NCBI GenBank assembly: GCA_030248195.1
Contig: JASAND010020041.1
Coordinates: 30,433 to 94,432, forward strand
Source of the DNA: Trissonchulus latispiculum
Lineage: Eukaryota > Nematoda > Enoplea > Enoplida > Ironidae
Length of the DNA stretch: 64,000 nt
Direction of reading: 5' to 3'
Below, piece after piece: positions 44,001 to 56,000 of the stretch (positions are counted from its first letter, which is position 1; each line of letters opens with the position of its first letter). A program made the translations under genes and the position numbers. A model generated the notes under the pieces. The model saw nothing but the letters and a program-made list of their open reading frames with translations, did not search any database and was not told the DNA's origin.

Positions 44001-47000
44001 CCTGATTTAGCACGCCAGGATTGGCATTAATTGTCAGAAAACATTAATGCGGAAAAACTAGTATTTTCCGGATTTTCCCAGCATTTCCCATTTTTTCCAA
44101 AAGCTCCAACGGCTTCAAACTGTTTCCGGAGTGCTAACAACGAAGTTTGAAATTTGAAGTTTTTAGTTTAGCTTTTCAGTGCCAATCCTTGCAGCTAGCA
44201 TACACACGTAAACCATCTGCTGAAAGAACTGCATAGTTTCCCTTGATAATCACACACACCTTACAAACTTATCTTGTCCTTGTCCAATAAAAAAGTAAAA
44301 CCAAAACCAATAGAAAACAAAACAGAGACGAAACTAAATAATAGAACTACGTATGCAGTGTTGGCTCAGAATAGCGTATATTTTGTAAACAAATCCCAAG
44401 AAGCAAGGGTTCTTTAAAAAATAGTATCGATCCTCATTGCCAACATGTCCTAGTTAGGTAAAAAGGTCCTAAAATGGAAATAAAACTCATTTAATTTAAC
44501 TTAATATTACGCACAAATCTGAATTAACCTACTTCCACTCAAAGAAGAAATGTCACCCATTTCTCCAGTTGAAATGGACGACTTTTTAGGGCTGATTTCG
44601 CGTTTCAATCCAGGGCTTGGATTATGAGTTAGTTCCACCTTTGGTGATCTCTGCAACAAAAACAACACAAATATCACGACACCGGAAGAGAAAAACTATC
44701 AAAGTCGACGGTACATTTTTCGCCAGAAGACAGAAAGATCAAAAGGAACCGATTGATACCTTAAGTTGAAACAAGGCCATTAATTATTTAGAAACAAAAC
44801 TTAAAAGGGTGCTAAAATAATCTTTCTGTCTTCTTTTGCTCCATGAATGCGCCGATGTATACGTACGTCACCAAATTGTACATTAGCTGTGCAACCAGGA
44901 CCTTAGCTAACGAAATTTGTCAAGCGAACAAAGAGATAACTCATACGTGCATCAGGTTGAAAAGTGAAAGGTAGAAAATAAGAGAATTGAATATGAAAGA
45001 AGGTTGCATAGACTAAAAGAAGAGAAATAAAATTTATAAAAATAAACGTACAGGAGTAGCAAGAGCTTTTTTCAAAACCGTTCCACCGTTAGGTGACAAT
45101 TTTTCTATAAAAATTGTTTCAGTTGTGGTGATGCGATAAAGAGGAGGGCGCTCTATGTCGCTGTCGGTAGAATCCTGTAGAAAATTTAAAAGAAGAAACC
45201 CAATGCACGCACAACAAGCAAATTGATGGAATGCGGAAACAACTGTCATTTTTTGGAAAAATTAAAGTACTAAAATATGTGCAAAAACAATTCAAAGCGG
45301 TCAGCTTTCACATGTCAAGAATTAACAGAACAAGAGCTGTGACAGCAACAACAAATCGGATAGTTCGACTTTAAATCAAAAAAATTCAATCATTAAATAT
45401 CAAATGGAAAAAGTAAGAAAGCAAGGAAGAAACTTAAAACCCAAGATATAACCTGAAAACAAAATGCCAGCACCACAAAAGTCATAAAAATGATAAAGCA
45501 AACACAGCAAACGCAAAAACCAAAGGGAGATACTGCCGCTAACTACATTATTTTGGTAAAGGGTGGCGAAACTCATAGTTAGAACACACGCATCAGCACA
45601 GACAAAACTAATGCAAGCAACAGGTACGGCGCAAGCAAACTGTCACCGTGCACACTTTACCCAGTATACCCCGAAGTTAAACTTATTAAAACATTTGCCC
45701 TTTAAATTACAAATTTTTCTAATCGTGCAGTACGGAGAACCAGAACATAAAGAGTATAACACATCAATGCATGACTATGACAAATTTCGTTTGTTCCAGA
45801 AAGATAATGAAAAGCGTTTGTACCAATAAAGTTAAAAGGGAGATAACTTGCGATACCGCAATGCACTTACTCAAAGTATCTCATTCAGGGGTCTTTATTT
45901 GGTTGCCGCTTTTTTCACAAAAAAAGCAACCCTTTCATCTGGGTATGTCCCTATATTATTATTCTCGTGACCACCCTGTTCCCCCCCTCTAACTTTTGAT
46001 AGAATGGACAGATTGGGCTGAATTTTCAGTGGGGGTTTGGGGTGGGGTGAAGTGTTGACTGAAGCGCGAGGGGCTCCCCCCGTTGCGGTATGCGAAAGTA
46101 CTCGATACGGCGATGCTGCAAATGGTCACAACTGAAAGTAGCGGAAACGGAACAATTTGGGCATCATTCGAAAGCTCTCGTTGAATAGATAAAAAGTTGT
46201 AATAGGATCATTGTAGAGGGTCACACCACCAAAATGTACGAAATTTGAGTTACGGTGCTTCAAAGTGGTCAAAAATGGCCAAAATCGACCAAAATGACAA
46301 AAAATTGAAACATTTCAAAATATGGTCAATATGGTACTCTAATGAGAGCTCTCGATATGAACTACGCGAATCAGACTATACTGGGTCACAGAAGTGCCTG
46401 TTTTGGGAGATATCGCTACATATAGACGGAAAAAGCAGCGGCAACCCATTTTCGCAACTTCGCTAGTTATTTATGACTCAAAGTCGACTCAAGCTTCGAC
46501 GAAGCAACAGAAAAACGTTCGAAATTGGATCGACGAAAGAATGGAAATTTCTCCATTTTTCGCGGCTCATGCGTAAACAGAGCAACTTGGAATCCAAACC
46601 AGGGGTAGGAAGAAGAAACTCAACATTCAGCACATAACAGACGTGAGAACGGAAAAGCGGAGAAATGGATAAATTAAAGTAAAGTTACGCATTTAAAATA
46701 GAAAATTTTCATTCAGAACTCAGCTCAACTCCAACCTACAGTAGTCACAGAAAGGCATATCAAAAAAACTCACTCCAGATATGCCCGGAGAATCTCCAAA
46801 TCGTCTTTCAGCAGCTTTAGCAGTATACGTGTATTTCCTTAAAAAAGAAAAGGTAAAATTATTTATGCAAAATATTATGCTGATGCAATGTTCCAAAAAC
46901 TTCACAAAATAACTGTCAGTAAAACTCATCAATAACGATTGCAGAATTGAAATTCAACGGCAGATAACAAAAGCTATATACAAAACAGCTCCCAGAACCA

Positions 47001-50000
47001 GAGAATATAAAAGGTCATTTGCTGCTGGAAAAAGTATGCACATCATACATAATATCCTAGCCAACGAACAATAAGCATCTCAGCAACTTACAGCTTATCA
47101 GTGGAAGGTTTGGTGTACTTAATTTCACCAAAGGTTGACTTGGCCACATGAATATGTTTCAGGGGTGAGATGGACGTGGTGGCTTCGTCAACCGAGTCTT
47201 TGGAAAATTCGTACGGATCATCACCCTTCATGGGAAGCCAGGAACCGCCCACTGAGGAAGGCAATGGTGCGGCCAAATGTTCTCGAGTTTTGGCAGCACT
47301 GTCCCCACCGACAGACTTCTTCTTACCCGACGTCCCTCCGGGAGTCTTGGGGGTGCTGCGTTTCGGATCCCGTATAGGCTCGGACTGAGCAATTCGTGCC
47401 TCCTCCATGGCTAGCTGTGCTTTGCCGGCGGAGGCACGCTTCGGCCGACGTACATCTGATTTGGGTGTTTCCGAGCCATCGCCTTCGCCACCGGAACTTT
47501 TTACCTTCTTCTTCTTCTTGTCACTGTGAAGGGACTTCTTTCCTTTGGCCGGCTCAGCCTCAGAACTGCTGGATGCTGCGGCCGACTTTCGATGCTTTTT
47601 CCCGGCAGCAGTCGTCTCGACGTCCTCCTCCTTTTCCTTCTCCGAGCCGCCAGGCGTCCTCTCCTTAACTTTGGTGTGAGCTGACTTTGATTCTCTCTTT
47701 GCATCCGAAGGATTCTGAGACTGCAAACAGCAATATAGCAAATAAGACTGGCACGCAACATATGTACATCCACATAACAATTCCAATTTCAAAACCCAAG
47801 AATAAGAGAGGACAGAGTTCAGCTCAGAACGTGGAACGCAGTCGACAATTTTAAGGTACCTCGAAAAGGCGCAGCAATGTGCAGACAATTAAACAATTAA
47901 GACAATAAGACAATTAGAATTACACAATTAGACAATAAGTAAGACGATTAAAACTTCAAAACCAACCGCTTCCTCATTTGACGATTTATCAGGCTTGCTC
48001 CTGCGCTTCTGACCTTTATCATCACGAGAAGGCTAAACAACACAAGTGCTTATATATTTGAACAGACAGATACACATAAACAAATAGAACAGACTAATAG
48101 GTAGAGAGCAGAACTCTTAACAAAATTTGTTAAGAATTCTTTGTTCACCGTTTCTTTTAAATAAAAAACTTAGCGCTCAAAAGGACTGCTAATCCAACCC
48201 TGAATCTTATGATCTTAATGTTTATCTCAGGATTTCTATTAGTAAACTTTATCGTAACAAGTGAGATGTTGATTTATAGAACAGAGACTAGCCTCAAACA
48301 CCTCACAGTCCTCACCCACCGAAAACTAACAAATTAGCTTAAATTAATTAACACAAATTAACAAAAACAAATTTTCACAAAGGTATGAAGGTAACAAGAT
48401 TGAAGTAGTGAAGCAAGCCGATATAGGAAAATCGAAGTCTGCCATCTGCAAATTGTACAGTAAAAAAACTAACAACCTTTCCATTGCCCTGTCGGTTGGA
48501 TTTTCCTCGATCAGCCCCGCCAGTTTTATCAAGACCATTAACACTAGACGACGAATCTTCACTATTTATGTGGTTAGTACGATGGGCAGATTTACGGCGA
48601 CTATTAGTGCTGGACTTGTTACTCTTCTGAAAGTGGGTTAAAACAAACATAATAATAGCCAGAGACCAAAAACAGAGAAAACACACAAAAGACAAAAAGA
48701 AACAGAGAAAATGGAACAATTCAGATTTGTGTTAAACTAATACTAAAGCTAGGAGGGCGGTCACAGAAATAGAACAGAAATAAAGGAAAAGGTTAGAGAA
48801 TTGAGAGTTCACATTGACGTTCTCAGCTTATCAAAGGTTTTTGCTCAAAAATAGGGTTGTTTGCAGAAATGAACAATAGTTTTGACGACGTCAAAATAAA
48901 AATGACGAAGCTAAAACGTGAAAACAGAACTCAAATCTAACAACAACGCAACGTTTCTGTTATATTTTAACAATGGTTTTTAAAAAATTTTCAGATTTGG
49001 GGGCTGCCACCCTCTAACCCCCGCTCTCGTAAATTGTCTTTGTTATTTATGTTAAGGTCCGACGATGTTTGAATAACCAGCCAGCCCATACAAAGCCCTA
49101 GACTACGAGAACTCGAGAACTCATGCTACATCCTTCCAGAGAGCTTGGTGCAATCACGTATGTATGTTTAAGCACTATGCACAAAACTACTACAGACGGA
49201 TCTGGGGGGTTCCCCCGCCATAGCGTTTTGAAGTTGAAGAAAAAGTGCAAAGTCCAAAAAATTTGCGGATACGTTGTATTTCCAACGTTTTCACCAAATT
49301 TTACCAAGTTTTTATTACCAAACTTAAAAGGTTGTCCGATTTTAGCAGAAAATTCTTATTTTCCCCTAAAAAGTGTAAATTGTTTCTGAAAAATGAAAAA
49401 AATTAAAGATTCGAAGAACAATTTCAAAACGCAAAAATTCCTTCAACTTATGGGGTTGTGGGGGGGGGCTCCGCCCCCAGACCCCTCGAATTGCTTTGGG
49501 ATCTTTTCATCATTAATATATACTCAAAGTGATGACTCATAGACACCTGTTAGAATATCCGTGGGCTGAGGACAATGTGAAATGTGCAGCGACACACGCC
49601 AACAAGATAAAAATTCAAGCAAAAGCCAGCTCACGCTTTGAAGAGTAAAAAAACGGAAGTGTATATAAAACGTTTTCAACAGAAAAGTGTTACTTAAAAT
49701 TAGTTAAAACTGGTTAAATTGACACTAGCATAATGTAGCCGTTGGACTGATAAAAGATGAAGAAAGATAAAAGATTTCCGCTCCGATGGATTCCGCTTTG
49801 CCGCAGTGGAGCGGCTTACCGAGCGAAGAGAAGATGGTTCCGTCTGAATTATCACTCCGAAGCTCAACACAAAATGGAATTCAACCCTGTGGTTTTCCCG
49901 CTGTCCAGCACCCCAACCTGCCCCCGGTGGACCGTCGGGTTTTTGGTAGGAGGGCCCGGTAGACCGGTGTACTGGGCCCTCCTTCTTCTCCTAGCCGGCG

Positions 50001-53000
50001 ACATCGAGAGAAACCCCGGTCCCCCCAATCCCAGATGGCCATGCGCTACATGTGGCCATGCTGTCCGCCGGTCCCAGTACTCCATCCTATGCACTCTGTG
50101 CAATCAGTGGGCTCATGCGGGCCGATGCGCAGGCCTGTCTGTTCACGCCTTGAGGTCCCTTTCAGATCACCAAATCAGTGAGTACGCCTGCCCGTCTTGT
50201 TCTACTCCTCCAGTGGCAAGGCAACCGACGCCAGTGACCCCTGGCCCCCTCAACACCGCTGACCGGGCCGGTCCCCCCAGTCCAGCAGACCCTCCCAACC
50301 AGCCCAACTCCCCAAATCAGGTCAGCCCTCCCGCCCACACCCCTGGTCCGGCTGTCAGGCCAAATCAACCTGACCGCCCCCACCCATCCAACCCTCTACC
50401 TCAGGGGGCACAGTCGCCTGGGCTGCCGCCCAAAAGGAAAGGAACATTAAGGATAATGCAATGGAATATTGGGACAGTCACTACAGCCAAGAAGGCTTTC
50501 CTGGCTAAATACTGCAATGATCTCCAGGTGGACATTGTACTACTACAGGAAACCTGGTTGAAACCGGGCGTTGACATCGGACTACCTGGCTTTTCGGAAG
50601 AGACCCAGTCTAGAAGGCAAGGAAGGCAGCCGGGTCTTGTCATTGGTGGCGGGGGTTGCTACCTGCATCCGCGCAGGTCTGCCCTATGTCAGGAATACCA
50701 GACCCTACCTAGCCCCAAACGATACCACCTCTGATCTGGTTGCTGTCGAACTTCAAGCAGCTGGCGGCCCAATTTCTGTTGTCAACCTGTATATACCGCC
50801 GATCACCCGTGCTGCTGAGGATGCCCGACAGCAGAATTTCAACCCAGACTTTTTGCCAAGCCATCCACGAACTGTTGTCGCCGGCGACTTCAACTGTCAC
50901 TCAGAAGCCTGGGACAAGAACCAACCGACTGACCAGAGAGGAGAAGAATTGCTTGACTGGTTCGCGACCAATGCAATGGTGGTTGCCAACACTGGAGATC
51001 CAACTAGGGTGAACCCACAAACTGGTGGGGTATCAGCACCCGATGTGACCCTCCTGCACTCAGACTGGGACCTGAGAAGTTCCTGGACTGTTTTGGAAGA
51101 ATCATTATCGGATCATAACCCAATTGTCCTGGATCTACATACTGGCAACCCAGTCCCGATCACCAAGCCCCCCAGGTTTCGCTGCTACAAAAAGGCTAAC
51201 TGGGCAATGTTTGAACAGAAGCTGGATGCTCTGCTAGTGGATGCTAACGTCCAGCAACTGACCAACGTGCACACCCTGAACAAGGTCCTCACCAATGCCA
51301 TCACCACAGCCGCCAAGGAAGCTGTCCCAACTAACAGAAGGAAACAGCCAAAGCCCTGGTGGAGTGATGAACTGTCAACCATGTTGGTGGACGTTAAGCA
51401 GAAGAAACGGAAGATGATTGATACGAAATCTGAGCTGGACCGGCAGGCTTGGATACAGGCTGTCAGAAATCTGAAACAGCAAATCCGTGAAAGCAAACGT
51501 CAGCACTGGATGGGATTCGCCTCTACGCTAAGTGCCAGGACCAATCCGGCTGAAGTAATGAGAGTCATCCATGCGCTGGAAGGAAAGAAGGCCGAGAGAA
51601 GCTCTGGTCCTGCCATTAAGAAGGGTACGAAGACTCTCGCGTCGGACAAGTCCAAGGCAGAAGGATTTGTATCAGAATATGCAGCTGTAAGCAGATTCCA
51701 GTCATGTAAGGAAGACCGGAAAACGAAGAAGAAACTTTATGCCACGCTGAAGAAGACCTGCAATTGCGAAGAATCCGGAATTCTGTGCATGGACTTCACT
51801 CAGACAGAGCTCAGACTAGCCAAACAACAACTGAAACTTGGGAAAGCGGCTGGGCCGGATGAAATCGACAATGAATTGCTCCTCAGGCTCACTCCGCTCG
51901 CTGATGCCACCCTGCTAAAGCTATTCAACCTGTCCTGGCACTCCGCAGTTGTACCTACCCAGTGGCGGCGTGCAACTATAATTCCGATCCTGAAGAAGGG
52001 CAAGCCAAAGGACCAAATTGGTTCCTTCCGCCCTATTAGCCTTACTAGCTGTCTTGCCAAGTTGATGGAAAAGCTAGTAAAAGACCGCCTCCTGTACTGG
52101 CTGGAAAGGAACAACCTTCTGTCCCCTGATCAAGCTGGATTCAGATCCCTCAGAGCCACGGAAGACCAGGTGATCAAGTTAACTCAAACCATCGTCGACG
52201 GATTTCGGAGTCGTAAACCGGCTAAACGCACTGTGCTAGCACTCATCGACTTCCAAAGGGCGTTCGACACGGTCTGGCGGACTGGCCTGCTATTGAAAAT
52301 GGTCAAAAATGGAATTCCTGTGTGCTGCATCAAATGGGTGAAGAGTCTTCTCAGCGACAGAATGGCCAGAGTGAAGATCGGAAGTGACACCAGCAGGTGG
52401 AGAACAATGCGGGAAGGAGTCCCCCAAGGCAGTGGACTCTCTCCACTTCTTTTTGTCATTTTCATCAACGATATTGCCCAGGATCTCCCCCCGGGAGTCG
52501 AGATCAGCCTCTTTGCAGACGACCTAGCTATTTGGAGTCAGGACAGTAAGCTCGCAGAGGCCTCTGCTAAGCTTCAAGAAGCTCTTGATGCTATAGATCG
52601 ATGGTCCAAGAAGTGGAAACTGGGAATCAATGTGGGCAAGTCCGAGTATACTACCTTCAGCACATACAACAAGGAAGCGAGTCAGCGATTGAACCTTCGG
52701 CTCAGCGGCCAAGATCTGCCCTTCAATCCAACTCCCACTTTTCTGGGAGTAAAGTTCGACAGACTGCTGAATTTTGGACCCCACGTCAACTCCTTGAAAT
52801 CCAAAGCTTGGCCACGGCTGCAGGCAATGTCTCGTCTTGCCGGCACAAATTGGGGTTGTGCTAAAGAAGATCTACGGCTGGTCTATTTGTCCTATATCCG
52901 GTCCACCTTGGAATACTGCGCCTCAGCTTGGATGCCATGTGCCTCTAGAACCCACCAGCTTTCCGTTGAAAAGATCCAAAATCAGGCAGCACGAATCATT

Positions 53001-56000
53001 TCTGGATGCTATCGAGCTGCGCCTGTCGAAGCCCTCCAACTGGAGGCTAACCTGATCCCGTTTAGCCTCAGAGCCAATGAACTTACTGCAGCAGCCTACG
53101 AAAAGTCTGCCCGGTTACCTCCCAACAACCCAAGATCCAGGCTGTGGCAGCCGCTGGCGGCTGAGCGAAACCTCCAGAGTCAACCATCTTGGAGGCAGAA
53201 AGGCAGACTGATGGCGGAGGCCACCGGACTGGCCCAACTTCCTAGAGAGCCACTCTGCGATGTATCACAGCTCCATCCACAAAGTCGATCTATTCCGGTA
53301 ACCATATATCCCGATCTGCTGGCAGAAACTGTGAGATCAGACGACGCAGCTTTGAGGAAAGCTGCTGCGGAAGCAACTCTCCAGGCTCGTCCCGCTCCCA
53401 ATATCAGGGTTTGGACGGATGGAGCTGCGAAGGATGGAACAACTGACGGAGGTTCCGGTGTTCTGCTGGAATTCGAAAACGGTCAAGATCCTGTCCAACT
53501 CAGCTTTCCAGCGGGCAAATTCTGTTCTAGCTTTCGAGCAGAGATGTTGGCGCTAAGCAAGGCACTAGACTGGATATTCGACAGAGGAGAAGACTTCTGG
53601 AAGGACCAAACCATTGCAATCTACACTGACTCCCAGTCACTAACCAAGCTCCTGAAGGCCGGAGTCAGAGCTACATTCAACCCTTTATTCAACAATGTCA
53701 GATCCAAACTCACGGAGATCGGCAGGCGTGCAAACTTATACATCCAATGGATCCCCGGGCATGCCGGCCTACGAGGAAATGAAGAAGCAGATTCCCTTGC
53801 CAAGCAGGGTTGCTCATTGGCCCAAACCGACGTCCCTGTTGAGTATGGCGACGCCAGAGCAGCCATCAAACGGGCCGTCAAATCCTCCTGGTTGACCGGC
53901 ATCTCCCACGGCACCACTCTCCAAATCTACGGGACCCGTGGACCAGTGCCGCCGGAAGCGGAATCGGGTCTCGCAAAGAAGGAACGGGTGCTTCTCTCCC
54001 AACTCAGGACCGGCAAATCCCTCCTCCTTGCGCAATATAGACATACTATCAATCCAACCACCCAACCTTCCCCCCTTTGCCCACAATGCGGGGAAGAGGA
54101 GGAGGATCTGGGGCATCTTCTCCTCCGATGCCCCAGGTATACTAGATCCAGGTATAATATCCTGGGTCCCTCACCCAACCTCTCTGTCCTCCGGGTTGCC
54201 CCTGGCCAGGTGCTGGACTTCTTGCGGGATAGTGGTCTGGTTGCTTAATCAGGCCGCCGTTTATGGATATCCACAACGACCACCAAATCAACAACAACAA
54301 GATGAAGAAAGAAAGCAAGCATCGGGAGAACAGAGGTATGAATGAAACTATTATGAGAAAATAAAGAAAAGCAAGCAACAGATAAACAACCTATAGAAAG
54401 GAGATATAGCGCTTTTTTATGGTAACCTTTTCCGAACCATCGTCATCTGCATTCAGTGGTACTGTTTCGTCAGTTTCAGGCCCATCGTCCTGTTCAGTCT
54501 CTTCCAGTGGTTCCGTCTCTTCCTCCTCATCATCAGGCTCTTCGACAACTGGTTCAACGGTCGATTCCTCAGGAATGGATCGAGATCCTTTCTTTCTCTT
54601 GGGATCAACGTCTGTAATACATAAGTGCCAACAAAACCAGAAACTCAAAATAAAAATATACGTACAGTACGCGCCAAAATAAATTGCCGATTCGCTGACA
54701 GATTTTATAGTTGTCACTGACATTTAGATTACACGTTTTGTTTACATAAGGCAAGTTTAACACACAGATTTGTAATGACAATGTCACTGACATCAAATCA
54801 CTTTTGTTAGGCAGTGAAACGGCAATTTATTTTGGCGCATTCACAGCATTCATGTACAGCATTCACACACAGTCAGCAAAACCAACTTTAAAAGCGCACG
54901 GCCCCAAGATACTAATGACGCTTTGTAATGCAAACTATATAATATCAGAAGATTTCAGAAGGAACAGTATCCACAAGAACGTTTTCAGAAACGATCTAAC
55001 GTCATAAACTATTTTTAAGAAAGCAAAGACTGTAGAGTTCGATGTAGATTGTAGTGTGCTCTTTAAACAGGATCTCACTTATACAAACTCAGTCGAAAGG
55101 CGATTAGCAAAATTACAACGGGCTAACCTTTTGAATCTGATTCAGTTACACTGCGCTTTGATCGACGAGGGGTGGCTTCTTGCATAGAGATATCCTCTGC
55201 AACGCTTTCACTTTTGGATTTCTGTCGACTAGATTTCTTATCAACGGTATCTTCGGTCTCCTAAAAACGCAACAGACAGTCATGAATACATGAGTTATTT
55301 CTCAATCCAAAACCAAAACAAATGGATAATTAACAGGTGCTACCCGCACCAACTTAGGAGAATGTTTTGAAACGACATTCCCTAGCTAACTGTCTAAGCC
55401 CTATTTAGGAGCGCTACTAAGCTTAAGAGCGTCTTTTGAAACGCCCTCCACATTTCTGGCAGTGTACTTTATTTTTATTAGCTGTTTTGAGCGGTGTTTA
55501 TAGTGTACATATGTGAGAACTTTAGAGTTCCGAGGTCCAGTCAGGTAACTGCCCCTGAATCCAGCTCAATCATATCAAAAGAATCAATATTTACGCAAGA
55601 GGAGATAAAAGATTTCAAATAGCCAGTAAGCGTTTAAGTTACAATTATAAGCTACCAAGTCAAGTGAACCGATCATCGGAGAAAGTAAATTTTGAGAATG
55701 CCCCGTAAAAACGAACGAAGAAAGCGCAGTTCCCATGTGAGGGTTTCGGAAATTTTACAGAATGTTACCAGGGTTGGGGGAGTACCGAGACTGGTCAAGT
55801 CTCGGCTTTTGGGCGAGATCGAGACAGAGACCAAGACTAGCAATTTTAAGCTTAATTTCATCCACTTTTTGAGGTTTAGACCCAGTATTGGGGAATTTAA
55901 CACATAAACACACGGTTTCCGCAACTCGTCAGTTAATTTTCGTAATACACTGATTTAAAATTTTCGCTGAAATTTAACGTTTTCACAAAATTTCCGGTCT

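Larger units (their letters stand above)
49768..54298 (+). mobile_element. Full-length APE-type LINE with 2A motif, PHD finger and RNase H (Ingi/I-like)
   Basis: Flanked by the 14-bp direct repeats AAGATGAAGAAAGA (49,754-49,767 and 54,299-54,312). It ends in an ACAACAACA tail and not poly(A). Order of parts: about 105 nt of 5' UTR, a short leader with a hydrophobic stretch, the 2A-like motif at 50,000-50,023, a C4HC3 zinc finger, a Pro-rich linker, an APE endonuclease, an RT with FADD at 52,512, an RNase H, and a C-terminal zinc motif. A 2A with RNase H recalls trypanosome ingi/L1Tc and metazoan Ingi-like elements, so I place it there tentatively. It sits antisense in the intron between 53BP1 exons e10 and e11. 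One frameshift splits the endonuclease. Confidence 0.88.

Noticed and set aside
51185..54378. Minus-strand ORFs of 60-110 codons opposite the LINE
   Set aside because: They mirror the plus-strand coding frame; the plus strand contains all recognised domains.
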